Source: Alphaproteobacteria bacterium
GTDB taxonomy: Bacteria > Pseudomonadota > Alphaproteobacteria > Micropepsales > Micropepsaceae
Length of the DNA: 64,000 bases
Direction: 5' to 3'
Assembly (NCBI GenBank): GCA_019245415.1
Contig: JAFARO010000004.1
Location: forward strand, 372,001 to 436,000
Shown here in pieces: positions 26,200 through 34,953 of this stretch (the stretch's first letter is position 1; each line of letters starts with the position of its first letter). The translations under genes were made by a program, and so were the position numbers. Under the pieces are notes generated by a model. That model did not search any database, was not told where the DNA came from, and was given only the letters and a program-made list of their open reading frames with translations.

Positions 26200-26757
26200 T
26201 CAGTTCGGCGCCGGCCTGTCGGCATGCGGTCCCATGCCGAGATCGGTCGCGAAAAGAACCGTGACGTACACGGTGTCGCCATCCACCGCGGCCCCGATGC
26301 CCGCAAGCGTGTAGTCCGCCATCGTCATGTTGTCGCGGTGTTGCGGGCTTTTCAGCCATTGCTCCAGGAAGGCGCGCGCGAAGGCGGCCACATCGATGCC
26401 GCTCTGCTTCGCGTAGTGCAACGCGCCGATGTTCTCTCCCAGCAGACCCTGGAAGCGCGGATCGGCCGCCATCAGCAAGGTCGCGGTCGTCTCGCCCTTC
26501 GGGGAGGCGTGGGCGAAGTATTTCCCTGCGGCCATGTCGCGCGAATGGGCGCGCGCGACGTCGCCAAGCTCCGGATCGATGGCAAGCGGATGGGCGTTCG
26601 GGCCGAGCTTTTCGCGCTGCTCCTCGATCAGGATGGCGATGCGCTGCTCGAGCGCGCTCATCTGCGTCGCGGGATCGGGCGGCGGCGCGGGCAGCGGCGG
26701 CGCGCTGCTGCAGGCCGCCAGCACCAGCAGTGCACACGCCGCCGCGATCCGGCGCAT
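26200..26757 (-). CDS. CAP/SCP-domain lipoprotein
   Basis: A 185-residue protein with a lipobox (ALLVLAAC, Cys16), then a Pro-rich linker and a CAP (cysteine-rich secretory/PR-1) domain. It shows DVARAHSRDMAAGKYFAH (conserved His), GENIGALHYAK (conserved Glu), WLKSPQHRDNM (conserved His) and AGIGAAVDGDTVYVTVLFATD. The domain's metal-binding His/Glu cage seems complete. It is probably anchored to the outer or inner membrane facing the periplasm. It starts 1 base after the thiolase stop, so the two are likely one transcript. The role of bacterial CAP proteins is largely unknown. Confidence 0.86.
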   Translation of the reverse strand: MRRIAAACALLVLAACSSAPPLPAPPPDPATQMSALEQRIAILIEEQREKLGPNAHPLAIDPELGDVARAHSRDMAAGKYFAHASPKGETTATLLMAADPRFQGLLGENIGALHYAKQSGIDVAAFARAFLEQWLKSPQHRDNMTMADYTLAGIGAAVDGDTVYVTVLFATDLGMGPHADRPAPN

Positions 26758-26758
26758 G

Positions 26759-27964
26759 TCAGCTGAGGATTTCGAACAGGCCGGCCGCGCCCATGCCGCC
26801 GCCGATGCACATGGTGGCGACGCCGAGCTTGGCCTTGCGCCGGCGACCCTCGAGCAGCAGGTGGCCGCTCATCCGCGCGCCCGACATGCCATAGGGATGG
26901 CCGATGGAGATCGCGCCGCCGTTGACGTTCAGCCGGTCGTGCGGGATGCCGAGCCGTTCGGCGCAATAGATCACTTGCGCCGCGAAGGCTTCGTTCAATT
27001 CCCACAAATCGATGTCCGCCACCTTGAGGCCGTGACGCTCGAGCAGCCTTGGCACGGCGAAAACCGGTCCGATGCCCATCTCGTCGGGCTCGCAGCCGGC
27101 CACCGCGAAGCCGCGGAAGATCCCGAGCGGCTTGATGTTGCGCTTGGCCGCGACGGCGCCGTCCATCACCACGCAGGCCGAGGCGCCGTCGGCGAACTGC
27201 GAGGCGTTGCCGGCGGTGACGTATTGGCCCTGCGAGACCTTCATGCCGCCGCTGAGCACGGGCTTGAGCGACTTCAGGCCTTCGAGCGTCGTGTCGGGCC
27301 GGTTGCATTCGTCACGGTCGACCGTGTACGGCACGATCGATTCCTGTCCCGTCGCCTTGTCGGTCTTCTTCATCTTGGTCGTCAGCGGCACGATTTCATC
27401 GTTGAACTTCGCGGCCTGCTGCGCGGCGGCCGTGCGCCGCTGGCTTTCGAGCGCGTATTCGTCCTGGGCGTCGCGGCTGACCCCATAGCGCTGCGACACG
27501 ATCTCGGCCGTCTCGATCATCGAGATCCAGAGTTCGGGCTTGACCTCCATGAGGTGTTCTTCGGTGATGTTCTTGGTGTTCATGCCGCCCATCTGCACCA
27601 GCGAGATGGACTCCACGCCCGAGCCGATCGCGACCGGCGTTCCCTCGACGACGATCTGATGCGCCGCGACCGCGATGGCCTGCAGACCGGAGGAGCAGAA
27701 GCGGTTGATGGTGGTGCCCGCCGTCGATACCGGGCAACCCGCCCAGATGGCCGACAGCCGCGCGATGTTCATGCCGGTGGCGCCTTCGGGCTGGGCGCAG
27801 CCCATCACCACGTCCTCGACCTCCTTGGGATCGATCCCGGCGCGCGCGATAGCGTGCTTGATCGCGTGTCCGCCCATCGCCGCGCCGTGAGTCATGTTGA
27901 ACCCGCCACGCACCGACTTGGCGAGACCGGTGCGCGCAGTGGAAACGATGACGGCTTCTCTCAT
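26759..27964 (-). CDS. Acetyl-CoA acetyltransferase (thiolase)
   Basis: A 401-residue thiolase catalysing the reversible cleavage or condensation of 3-ketoacyl-CoA. The catalytic Cys lies in NRFCSSGLQAI (about residue 90). His residues lie in NEAFAAQ and GHPYGMSGAR, and the second Cys in CIGGGMGAAG near the end. The length is standard. It could act in beta-oxidation or polyhydroxyalkanoate precursor supply; no 3-ketoacyl reductase is next to it, so the pathway is not fixed. It is followed 1 base later by the CAP lipoprotein. Confidence 0.93.
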   Translation of the reverse strand: MREAVIVSTARTGLAKSVRGGFNMTHGAAMGGHAIKHAIARAGIDPKEVEDVVMGCAQPEGATGMNIARLSAIWAGCPVSTAGTTINRFCSSGLQAIAVAAHQIVVEGTPVAIGSGVESISLVQMGGMNTKNITEEHLMEVKPELWISMIETAEIVSQRYGVSRDAQDEYALESQRRTAAAQQAAKFNDEIVPLTTKMKKTDKATGQESIVPYTVDRDECNRPDTTLEGLKSLKPVLSGGMKVSQGQYVTAGNASQFADGASACVVMDGAVAAKRNIKPLGIFRGFAVAGCEPDEMGIGPVFAVPRLLERHGLKVADIDLWELNEAFAAQVIYCAERLGIPHDRLNVNGGAISIGHPYGMSGARMSGHLLLEGRRRKAKLGVATMCIGGGMGAAGLFEILS

Positions 27965-28013
27965 GGGCTAGGTCCTTCGGGTATCCGGCACGGACCTTAA
28001 ACCGAAGCCCGCG

Positions 28014-28259
28014 TCAGATATATGCCCCCTGGTCGATCAGCTCGGGCGCGGCACGCAGGCGGCTTCTGTGCGTGATCATCGTCTCATGCAGGTGGCGGAT
28101 GGTGGTGCTTCCCGTCGTGACGAACAGGAAGGGGAAGACGCCGTGCAGCAGGCAGGCGCATCCCGCCACGATCATGCGGCCGCCGAACCCGGTCGCGCTC
28201 TGCAGGTGCTCGACATAGCTCTCGCCCACGCCGCGGGGGTGATCGGTGAACGGGTTCAT
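28014..28259 (-). CDS. DUF6356-type small protein
   Basis: 81 residues beginning NPFTDHPRGVGESYVEHLQSA, a start shared by small alphaproteobacterial proteins assigned to DUF6356. A central hydrophobic stretch (MIVAGCACLLHGVFPFLFV) suggests one membrane helix, and the C-terminus is basic. The ATG at 28259 starts the conserved segment. It lies 78 bp downstream of the YciB-like gene on the same strand. The function is unknown. Confidence 0.75.
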   Translation of the reverse strand: MNPFTDHPRGVGESYVEHLQSATGFGGRMIVAGCACLLHGVFPFLFVTTGSTTIRHLHETMITHRSRLRAAPELIDQGAYI

Positions 28260-28337
28260 GCCCCTCTCCACATCAACGAAGGACCCATCCTGCCAGGATT
28301 CGCAGTCGATTTCACGTTGGGATTTCGTAATTTGGCT

Positions 28338-28937
28338 TCAGGCGGGCTCGCCCGCCCCCGCGGCCTTGCGGTTGCGGTCGGCCAGGGAGCGGAACGCCGC
28401 ATACTGGACGAAGAACAGCCCGACGATGATGGTGGTGGGCACGAAGGTCGCATACAGCGCCCACAGCGAGAAATCCGCGACAAATGCCACCGCGACATTG
28501 GCCGCGGCGAAGAAGATCATCACGGCCGCCCACAGCTTTTCCGCCAGCATGATGGTGCGGCGCGGGATGACGGCGCGCACGTCCTGCGGCAGATAGGGCG
28601 TCATCCAGTCGCGCGTGGCCATGAACAGGCCGACCGCAAGATCGATCACGGTCGGCTTCAGCTTGATGAAATGCTCGTTGTGCAGCGCGATGGTCATGGT
28701 GCCCAGCGCCACGACGACGCCCAGGCTCAGCCATTGCAGCGGACCGATCGGTTCGCGCGACCATTTCTTGGCGAGGAGCTGGGCGAGGCCGATGCTCATG
28801 CCCGCCGCGGCCGCGGCATAGACGCTGTGCAAGCCGGAAAGCTTGAGCAGGTATTTGCCGACGAAGAAAACCGCGGCGAAGGCGATCGCCGCGAGCAGGT
28901 CGAGCAGAATGGGACGTGCGACCTGCGCCGGCGTCAT
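28338..28937 (-). CDS. YciB/IspA-family septation-associated membrane protein
   Basis: A 199-residue membrane protein with about five helices. It has the features of the intracellular septation protein A (YciB) family: a Leu-Leu-Asp-Leu start, the ALHNEHFIKLKPTVIDL block (conserved His and Lys-Pro-Thr), and MLAEKLWAAVMIFFAAANVAVAF. In E. coli YciB affects envelope synthesis and division. It is separated from the upstream TPR gene by a strong terminator and so has its own promoter. Confidence 0.82.
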   Translation of the reverse strand: MTPAQVARPILLDLLAAIAFAAVFFVGKYLLKLSGLHSVYAAAAAGMSIGLAQLLAKKWSREPIGPLQWLSLGVVVALGTMTIALHNEHFIKLKPTVIDLAVGLFMATRDWMTPYLPQDVRAVIPRRTIMLAEKLWAAVMIFFAAANVAVAFVADFSLWALYATFVPTTIIVGLFFVQYAAFRSLADRNRKAAGAGEPA

Positions 28938-28947
28938 CGAGCTCCTC

Positions 28948-28986
28948 GAAAAAAGCGCGCGACCGGGAATTCCCGGCCGCGCGATA
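28948..28986 (-). terminator. Rho-independent terminator after TPR protein gene
   Basis: On the minus strand a near-perfect GC stem (GCGCGGCCGGGAATT pairing with AATTCCCGGTCGCGC) is followed by CTTTTTTCG. It lies 18 bases after the stop of the gene at 29004-30248 and would end its transcript. Confidence 0.88.
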
Positions 28987-29003
28987 TGCTACAGCCTGTT
29001 AGA

Positions 29004-30248
29004 TCAATGCGCGACGGGTGTCGATCCGTATTTGCGCTGCGCATAGAGCGACCACAGATGCGCCGCCGCGCCGCGCGGGCCGCCGTTCACCTTCGAGAGC
29101 GCATCGACCGCCTGCGCGTTGTTGCCCGACGCGGCAAGGGCCATGCCGAGCAAAAGTTCTGCTTCCTGGATGTCCTTCAGTCCGCCCTTGCCCAGCGCGC
29201 GCTGCGCGGCGGCGGCGGCGTCGGCGTAGCGGCCATAGCCCATATAGGTGTTGGCGAGCTTGACGTCGAAATCGCCGGTCTTGTGCGCGATCGCCAGCTT
29301 CTCGAACTCGCCCAGGGTTGCGCGATCCTTGGCTGCCTGCGGTCGAATCGAGCCCAGCATGCTGCCCGCCTTGTCGCCCGCCGTGATGTCGTGGTTGGCG
29401 ATGCCGTGTTCGAGAATCATCTCGGCTTCCACCGGGTAGTGCAGGTCGTTCGCGACCGACGCCATGGTCTGGTAGTCGTCCGGCGTGCATTTCGCATTGG
29501 TCACCATGCGCAGGCGGAAGAAGTTGAGCGCCTCCGGCTCGTGCATGCCCTTGGTCTGGAACATGGTGGTGGCGATGATTTGCGCCCAGGCCGCCGGATC
29601 GCCATAGTTGACGACGAGGTTCTCGAGGGTCTTTTCCGCCTCAGCCGGGTTGTTGGAGCTCAGCTGCTGGCGGGTGACGATATCGGCGAGCGCCTGTGGC
29701 GGTGCCTTGCCTGCGGCCTGTGCCGCGTCGACCACCGGCTTCGCCAGGGCATAGGCCTTGTCCTTCTGGCCGGCGTTGTAATAGCCGACGGCCACGGGCT
29801 CGACGACGTTGGCCGGCAGCGGGCCCAGGGCCTGGAGCTGGTCGGCATACTGAAGGACCGCGTTCCAGTCGGCGTTGTTCACGCTCAGCTGGATGATGGT
29901 GGTCAGCACGCCGACTTTTTCGGCCGGCGGCATGGCGGGCGAGGCCGCCATGGCTTCGAACGCGGTTTCGGCGTCCTTGTAGTCTTTCTGACCGAGATAG
30001 ATGTTTCCCAGGAACTGGTTGATCAGATAATCGTCATAAGGCTGATGCGTCGAGGCCGCCTGCGCTTCCTTGGCCTTGGTGAGCGCAATGGCGAAATCGT
30101 TGGCCTTCATCGCCTTCTGGGCTTCGGAGAGCGGCTTTCCCACCGCGGGCGTGACCTTGGGTTGGTCCGCGCCGGCCGCGGGAAGCGCGATCAAGGGCGC
30201 CGCGATCGCGGCGGCGGCGGCAACGATTTTCCAATTCGATATGCGCAT
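29004..30248 (-). CDS. Secreted TPR-repeat protein
   Basis: A 414-residue exported protein. A signal peptide (RISNWKIVAAAAAIAAPLIALPAAGA) is followed by helical TPR-like repeats across the whole length, such as KAMKANDFAIALTKAKEAQAA, NIYLGQKDYKDAETAFEAM and GYGRYADAAAAAQRALGKG. The frame opens 18 bases earlier at 30266, but the ATG at 30248 directly precedes the signal peptide. It probably serves as a periplasmic scaffold. It is monocistronic, with its own terminator. No partner is evident. Confidence 0.8.
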   Translation of the reverse strand: MRISNWKIVAAAAAIAAPLIALPAAGADQPKVTPAVGKPLSEAQKAMKANDFAIALTKAKEAQAASTHQPYDDYLINQFLGNIYLGQKDYKDAETAFEAMAASPAMPPAEKVGVLTTIIQLSVNNADWNAVLQYADQLQALGPLPANVVEPVAVGYYNAGQKDKAYALAKPVVDAAQAAGKAPPQALADIVTRQQLSSNNPAEAEKTLENLVVNYGDPAAWAQIIATTMFQTKGMHEPEALNFFRLRMVTNAKCTPDDYQTMASVANDLHYPVEAEMILEHGIANHDITAGDKAGSMLGSIRPQAAKDRATLGEFEKLAIAHKTGDFDVKLANTYMGYGRYADAAAAAQRALGKGGLKDIQEAELLLGMALAASGNNAQAVDALSKVNGGPRGAAAHLWSLYAQRKYGSTPVAH

Positions 30249-30400
30249 GATGATTCCTCTCGACATGTGGGTCGACGCGCGAGTCGCAGCCCCCCGCTCC
30301 GCGCATCTTCAATGGGTTTGTCACCATACTAGGGCGGCCGCGTGTTTCCAATGCGGCGGCGATATTGCGGTGCAGCGTGAAAGCCCGCAATCTCCCGGCG

Positions 30401-30808
30401 ATGACTCCTCCCACGGCACTGCCTGAGGGCGCAGAAAACATCTCCACCGGCGGATTCAACCGCTTCGCCGGACCCTTCTATCGCCTTGCGGACGAAGGCG
30501 AGGTGCGGCGCTTCGCATTTGTTGTGCTGGATAAACACATGAACGCGGCGGGCAGCGTGCATGGCGGCGTGCTGATGACGTTCGCGGACATCGCCATGAG
30601 CCGCGCGACGCGCCTTGCGACCGGGGCGCAATCGGTGAGCACGGTGGCGTTCTCCTGCGATTTCATGGCGGCCGGCCATCTGGGCGAGCTGATCGAGATC
30701 CGCGTGCGCATCGCGCGGCGCACCCGCAAATTCGTTTTTCTCGCGGCCGAGATCGCCAGCGGCGGGCGCTCTTTGATGCAGGCCTCCGGCGTGTGGAGGA
30801 TGGGATGA
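30401..30808 (+). CDS. PaaI-type hotdog thioesterase, copy 1
   Basis: A 135-residue hotdog-fold protein of the PaaI/YbgC-like acyl-CoA thioesterase group. The VHGGVLMTFADIA helix carries the conserved His-Gly-Gly and the catalytic Asp. MAAGHLGELIEIRVRIARRTRKFVFLAAEI is the second half. ATG 30401 starts just before the family domain; a GTG upstream at 30365 would add a basic stretch with no match. It overlaps the next, related gene by 4 bases. The substrate is probably an acyl- or aryl-CoA. Confidence 0.85.
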   Translation: MTPPTALPEGAENISTGGFNRFAGPFYRLADEGEVRRFAFVVLDKHMNAAGSVHGGVLMTFADIAMSRATRLATGAQSVSTVAFSCDFMAAGHLGELIEIRVRIARRTRKFVFLAAEIASGGRSLMQASGVWRMG

Positions 30809-31227
30809 GCCCGCCCGACGCTTCGCAACCTCTCGACGGCTACGCGGAAATTCGTCTCGTCGACCCCTTCGAGATCCATGTCGGCCCGGCCTTGGCGAAA
30901 GGTGAAAAAGCCGCGCGCGCCTATGCGCTGAGGGCGCGCGACGAACACTGCAACATGCGCGGCATCGTCCATGGCGGAATGCTGATGACGCTTGCCGATA
31001 TGATGCTGGGCCAGGCGCTGTGGGATGCAACCGACAGTGCCGCCTGCGTCACCATGAACATGCAGGTCCAGTTCCTCAAATCCGCCAGGGCCGGCGACGT
31101 CATCGAAGTCGCGCCGCGCATCGTTCGGCGCACGCGCTCGCTCGTCTTCATGGCCGGCGATTTCACCGTCGGCGGCCAGACCGTGATGACCGTCCAGAGC
31201 GTCTGGAAGCTCCTGGGGCAGGAGTAA
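30805..31227 (+). CDS. PaaI-type hotdog thioesterase, copy 2
   Basis: 140 residues, a paralogue of the preceding gene with the same order of motifs: VHGGMLMTLADMM, then FLKSARAGDVIEVAPRIVRRTRSLVFMAGDF. Its start (ATGA) lies in the stop of copy 1. Tandem hotdog genes may give a heterodimer, or two enzymes of different chain-length preference; the sequence does not decide. The cytoplasmic location is inferred from the lack of a signal peptide. Confidence 0.85.
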   Translation: MSPPDASQPLDGYAEIRLVDPFEIHVGPALAKGEKAARAYALRARDEHCNMRGIVHGGMLMTLADMMLGQALWDATDSAACVTMNMQVQFLKSARAGDVIEVAPRIVRRTRSLVFMAGDFTVGGQTVMTVQSVWKLLGQE

Positions 31228-31277
31228 GCGGATTTTTACCATAGGCTGCGAGGCTTGTCCCAACAGGGGGTCCTCGC

Positions 31278-32207
31278 ATGCGCGATCGCGCGCCGGAACT
31301 GGTGCTGGGAACGGTGCAGCTCGGACTCGCCTATGGCGCCGCCAACCGCAGCGGCAAGCCCGCGCGTCCCGTGGCGCTCAAATTGGTGCGCAAGGCTGCC
31401 GAGGCCGGCATCCGCGCCTTCGATACGGCGCGCGCCTATGGCGACAGCGAGGAGCGGCTGGGCGAGGCGCTGGCCGGCCGCAAGACCGTGCGCGCCATCA
31501 CCAAGCTGAGCCCGCTCTCCGAGATTGCGTCGGACGCGTCCCGTGAAGAGGTGCGCCGCGCGGTCGACGACAGCATCGCGCAGTCGCTGGCGTCGCTTCG
31601 CCGCAACCGTATCGACTGCCTGCTGCTGCATCGCACGCAGCACATGTGGGCCCATGACGGCGCGATCTGGGAGCGTCTGATCGAACGCCTGGAGGACGGC
31701 AGCGTCCTGTCGCTCGGCGTCTCGGTGCAGTCGCCGGTGGAGGCGCTGGCGGCTCTCGCCTGTCCCGACGTCGTGCACCTGCAATTGCCGTTCAATCTGC
31801 TCGACTGGCGCTGGCTGGCGCCGGGATTCCAGTCCTGCCTCGCGGCACGGCCGGGTGTCACCGTGCATGCGCGCAGCGCGTTTCTGCAGGGCATCCTGGC
31901 CGCCGGCGATCCCAAAGTCTGGCCGGCTCTGTCCGGCGTGAATGCAGATGCAATGGTGCGGCTGATCGCGAGCCTGACCCGCATCTTCGGCCGCGAGAGC
32001 CCCGCGGATCTCTGCCTGGCCTATGCGCGCGGCCAAAGCTGGATTGATGGCGTGGTGGTCGGTCTCGAATCCGAGGATCAGCTCGACGACAATCTCCGGC
32101 TCTTCGTGAAGCCGCCATTGTCGCGCCAGGACTGCGACTCCATCGCCGCGCGCGTGCCCAGGCTTCCGGTGGCGCTGCTCGACCCGGCGCAATGGCCGAA
32201 GCGATGA
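31278..32207 (+). CDS. Aldo/keto reductase family protein
   Basis: A 309-residue TIM-barrel NADPH-dependent reductase of the aldo/keto family. It starts LVLGTVQLGLAYGAANRSG and continues with GIRAFDTARAYGDSEERLG, where the Asp and Tyr form part of the catalytic tetrad. The RNRIDCLLLHR strand carries the His. It is coupled by a 4-base overlap to an SDR gene. The substrate is unknown; the same pair type occurs in surface-sugar gene clusters, but no glycosyltransferase is nearby. Confidence 0.86.
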   Translation: MRDRAPELVLGTVQLGLAYGAANRSGKPARPVALKLVRKAAEAGIRAFDTARAYGDSEERLGEALAGRKTVRAITKLSPLSEIASDASREEVRRAVDDSIAQSLASLRRNRIDCLLLHRTQHMWAHDGAIWERLIERLEDGSVLSLGVSVQSPVEALAALACPDVVHLQLPFNLLDWRWLAPGFQSCLAARPGVTVHARSAFLQGILAAGDPKVWPALSGVNADAMVRLIASLTRIFGRESPADLCLAYARGQSWIDGVVVGLESEDQLDDNLRLFVKPPLSRQDCDSIAARVPRLPVALLDPAQWPKR

Positions 32208-32989
32208 GCGCTCTGTTCCGCCTCGACGGGTGCAGCGCCTTCGTCTCGGGGGCGGCCGGGCATCTTGGGCGCGAGATGAGCGCCGCGCTGTGCGAAGCAG
32301 GCGCGCATGTGATCCTCAACGGCCGCGACGAAAGCCGCTTGAAGGATTTCGCGGGCGAAATGCGCGCTCAAAATCACAGTGTCGACGTCGCCGCGTTCGA
32401 CGTCGCGGACAGCGAGCGCGTGCGACACTTCTTCGGCCGCATCGAGCGCCTCGACGTGCTGGTCAACAACGCCGTCAGCATGACACCCAGGCCCTTCGAC
32501 GAGCTCTCGGTCGCGGATTTTGCCGTCACCTATGCCAGCGCGGTGAGCGCGGCCTTCGAAGCCGTACGCGCGGCGCGGCCGGCGCTCGAGCGCGCCGCCC
32601 AGCTTCGCGGCGAAGCGAGCGTGGTGAACGTCGCCTCGATGTACGGACTGGTCGCGCCGGACGCGCGTCTCTACGCGGATGCTGCGCAGCAGAGCCCCTT
32701 CCACTACGGCCCCGCCAAGGCGGCGCTATTGCAATTGACGCGCCATCTTGCCGCGGAGCTGGGCCGGCAACGCATCCGCGTGAACGCTTTGGTCCCCGGT
32801 CCGTTTCCGAAGGGAGCGGTAGCCGCCGGCGATTCGGATTTCGTCCGTCGGCTTTCGGAAAAGACCATGCTGGGACGCATCGGGAGTGCGGTCGAGATCC
32901 GCGGCCCGCTGCTGTTCCTGGCCGCCCCTGCGTCGAGCTTCGTCACCGGTGCGGCGCTGAGGACCGATGGCGGTTGGACGGCATGGTGA
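32204..32989 (+). CDS. Short-chain dehydrogenase/reductase
   Basis: A 261-residue Rossmann-fold SDR. The N-terminal cofactor motif is SGAAGHLGREM (TGxxxGxG-like), followed by LVNNAVSM. The catalytic Ser is in VNVASMYG, and Tyr/Lys in YGPAKAAL. The C-terminal RTDGGW loop is typical. ATG 32204 overlaps the aldo/keto reductase stop. Both reductases may act in one pathway on a sugar or keto compound. The patatin gene starts 8 bases downstream, so it may be in the same transcript. Confidence 0.9.
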   Translation: MSALFRLDGCSAFVSGAAGHLGREMSAALCEAGAHVILNGRDESRLKDFAGEMRAQNHSVDVAAFDVADSERVRHFFGRIERLDVLVNNAVSMTPRPFDELSVADFAVTYASAVSAAFEAVRAARPALERAAQLRGEASVVNVASMYGLVAPDARLYADAAQQSPFHYGPAKAALLQLTRHLAAELGRQRIRVNALVPGPFPKGAVAAGDSDFVRRLSEKTMLGRIGSAVEIRGPLLFLAAPASSFVTGAALRTDGGWTAW

Positions 32990-32997
32990 GCTAGAAC

Positions 32998-34836
32998 ATG
33001 AGCATGGCGTTCCTTTCTTCGTTTCGCGTCGGCCAGGATACGGTGTATCCGGACCATCTGCGGGCGCGGCTGCACAATTTCCCGCTGTTGCAGGATCTGG
33101 GCGACGCGGCGCTGCGCCGGCTGCTGGGCGAATGCAATTGGTTCGGGCTTCCGGGCGGCACCGAGCTCAAGCGCGACGGCGAGAACGCCCAGGCGCTGTT
33201 CCTGATCGTCACCGGAAGCCTCGGTGTCTTCGTCAAGGACGAGCACGGCGCCCGGCGCATGGTGGCTCATGTCGGCGCGGGCGAGACCGTCGGCGAGATG
33301 TCGCTGATATCCGGCGACAAGCATCATTCCGCCGAGATCGTGGCGCTGCGCGACAGCGAGCTGCTGCGCATCTCGCCGCAAGGCTTCGAAGCGCTGATCA
33401 CCCGCCATCCGCGCGTGATGCTCAATCTGATGCGCGTGCTGGTGAAGCGGCTCGAGGAGACGACGCACAACGCCTCCGACCGCTCCCGGCCCAAGACCTT
33501 CGCGGTGATCCCGCTGCAGCCGGGCCTCGGCGACGAGCACGTCTCGCACCGCATCGCCATCGCGCTGTCGGAGATGGGCTCCAACGCCGCGGTGCTCGAT
33601 CGTCAGCACGCGGATCAGTCGGCCGAGTGGTTCAGCGCCTTCGAGGACGACCATGACGTCGTGCTCTACCGCGGCGACGAGCCGGACAGCGCCTGGACGC
33701 ATCTGTGCATGCGCCAGGCCGACAAGCTGCTGCTGCTGGCGCGTTCCGACCGGCCGCTGCCGCAGCGTCCCCTCGATCTGCCCTCGCACAAGGAGCGCGC
33801 CGGCAATCTGCCGGAGCTTCTGCTGCTGCATCCCTCCACGGGCGAGCGCAACCTGCCGGAGCATTTCGCGCTGCGCAGCGGGCTGTTCGAATCCCATCAC
33901 CACATCCGCGCCGCCAACGCCAACGACATCCGCAGGTTGGCGCGCTTCATCGCCGGACGCGCGGTGGGCATCGTGCTGGCCGGGGGCGGCGCGCGCGGCT
34001 TCGCCCATATCGGGGTTCTCAAGGCTCTGGCGGAGGCCGGCGTGCCCTTCGACCACCTTGGCGGCACCAGCATGGGGGCGATCATCGCCGCCGGCATGGC
34101 GTGCGAATGGAGCATCGACGAGCTCACCGAGCGCGTGCGCACCGCCTTCGTCGACCAGAACCCGCTCTCCGACTATACCTTTCCGCTGATCGCGCTGGTG
34201 CGGGGCAAGAAGGTCTCGACCTTGCTGCAGCAGAATTTCGGCGACGTCCGCATCGAGGAATTGCCCAAGCCGTTCTTCTGCGTCTCCTCCGACCTCACCA
34301 CCGGACGCATCCACGACCATCGCAGCGGCGCGCTGTGGCGCGCGCTGCGGGCGAGCGTAGCGCTGCCCGGCATCCTGCCGCCGGTCACCCATCACGGCCA
34401 TCTGCTGGTCGATGGCGGCGTGATGAACAACCTGCCCGTCGACGTGATGCGCCAGCGCGAGAGCGGGCCGATCGTCGCCTCCGACGTCACCGGCGAGGTC
34501 GATCTCCAGGTCAAGGACGACCGCTACGGCGAGCGGCCGCTGTGGTGGCTGCTCGGCCAGCGCATGCGCGGCACGCCCTCGATCATCTCGATCCTGATGC
34601 GCTCCGGCACCGTGGGCTCGGAAGCCCAGCGCCGCGTCGTGCGCGAGCAGGCGGATTATCTCTTCGAGCCGCCGCTGCCCGATATCGGCCTGCGCGACTG
34701 GAAGCTTTTCGACCGCGCCATCGCCGAAGGCTACGAGCACGCCCAGAGCGTGATCGAGAAGAAAGGCGTGCCCCTGACCGACATCTGGACCGAGGGCCCC
34801 GCCGTCGCACTCCCGCATCGCCAGGCCGTGGCTTAG
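32998..34836 (+). CDS. Cyclic-nucleotide-binding patatin-like phospholipase (NTE type)
   Basis: A 612-residue lysophospholipase of the neuropathy-target-esterase group. Residues about 25-150 form a cNMP-binding domain (GETVGEMSLISGDKHHSAEIVA). Residues about 320-490 form a patatin domain with the oxyanion loop GGGARGFAHIG, nucleophile Ser358 in GGTSMG and catalytic Asp472 in VDGGVMNN. The middle resembles the linker of yeast Nte1-like proteins. No clear membrane helix is seen, so it is probably peripheral on the inner face. The cNMP domain suggests control by a cyclic nucleotide, but the ligand is unproved. Confidence 0.92.
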   Translation: MSMAFLSSFRVGQDTVYPDHLRARLHNFPLLQDLGDAALRRLLGECNWFGLPGGTELKRDGENAQALFLIVTGSLGVFVKDEHGARRMVAHVGAGETVGEMSLISGDKHHSAEIVALRDSELLRISPQGFEALITRHPRVMLNLMRVLVKRLEETTHNASDRSRPKTFAVIPLQPGLGDEHVSHRIAIALSEMGSNAAVLDRQHADQSAEWFSAFEDDHDVVLYRGDEPDSAWTHLCMRQADKLLLLARSDRPLPQRPLDLPSHKERAGNLPELLLLHPSTGERNLPEHFALRSGLFESHHHIRAANANDIRRLARFIAGRAVGIVLAGGGARGFAHIGVLKALAEAGVPFDHLGGTSMGAIIAAGMACEWSIDELTERVRTAFVDQNPLSDYTFPLIALVRGKKVSTLLQQNFGDVRIEELPKPFFCVSSDLTTGRIHDHRSGALWRALRASVALPGILPPVTHHGHLLVDGGVMNNLPVDVMRQRESGPIVASDVTGEVDLQVKDDRYGERPLWWLLGQRMRGTPSIISILMRSGTVGSEAQRRVVREQADYLFEPPLPDIGLRDWKLFDRAIAEGYEHAQSVIEKKGVPLTDIWTEGPAVALPHRQAVA

Positions 34837-34953
34837 CGGTTCCCATCCCGCAAAATCCTGCTCACAACTGCACTCTTGCCTTCGCGGCGGTCGCCTTCGG
34901 GCTGGCGGACTGAAACCACCCCCCTCAAGGGAAGGGTGAGGGCAGCGATAATC

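Noticed and set aside
26429-28000. A 523-codon plus-strand frame over the CAP and thiolase genes
   Set aside because: It is antisense to two well-recognised genes and has only His/Arg/Ala-rich filler sequence.
28068-30332. A 754-codon plus-strand frame opposite the YciB-like and TPR genes
   Set aside because: It covers known minus-strand genes and a terminator. Its composition is that of a shadow frame.
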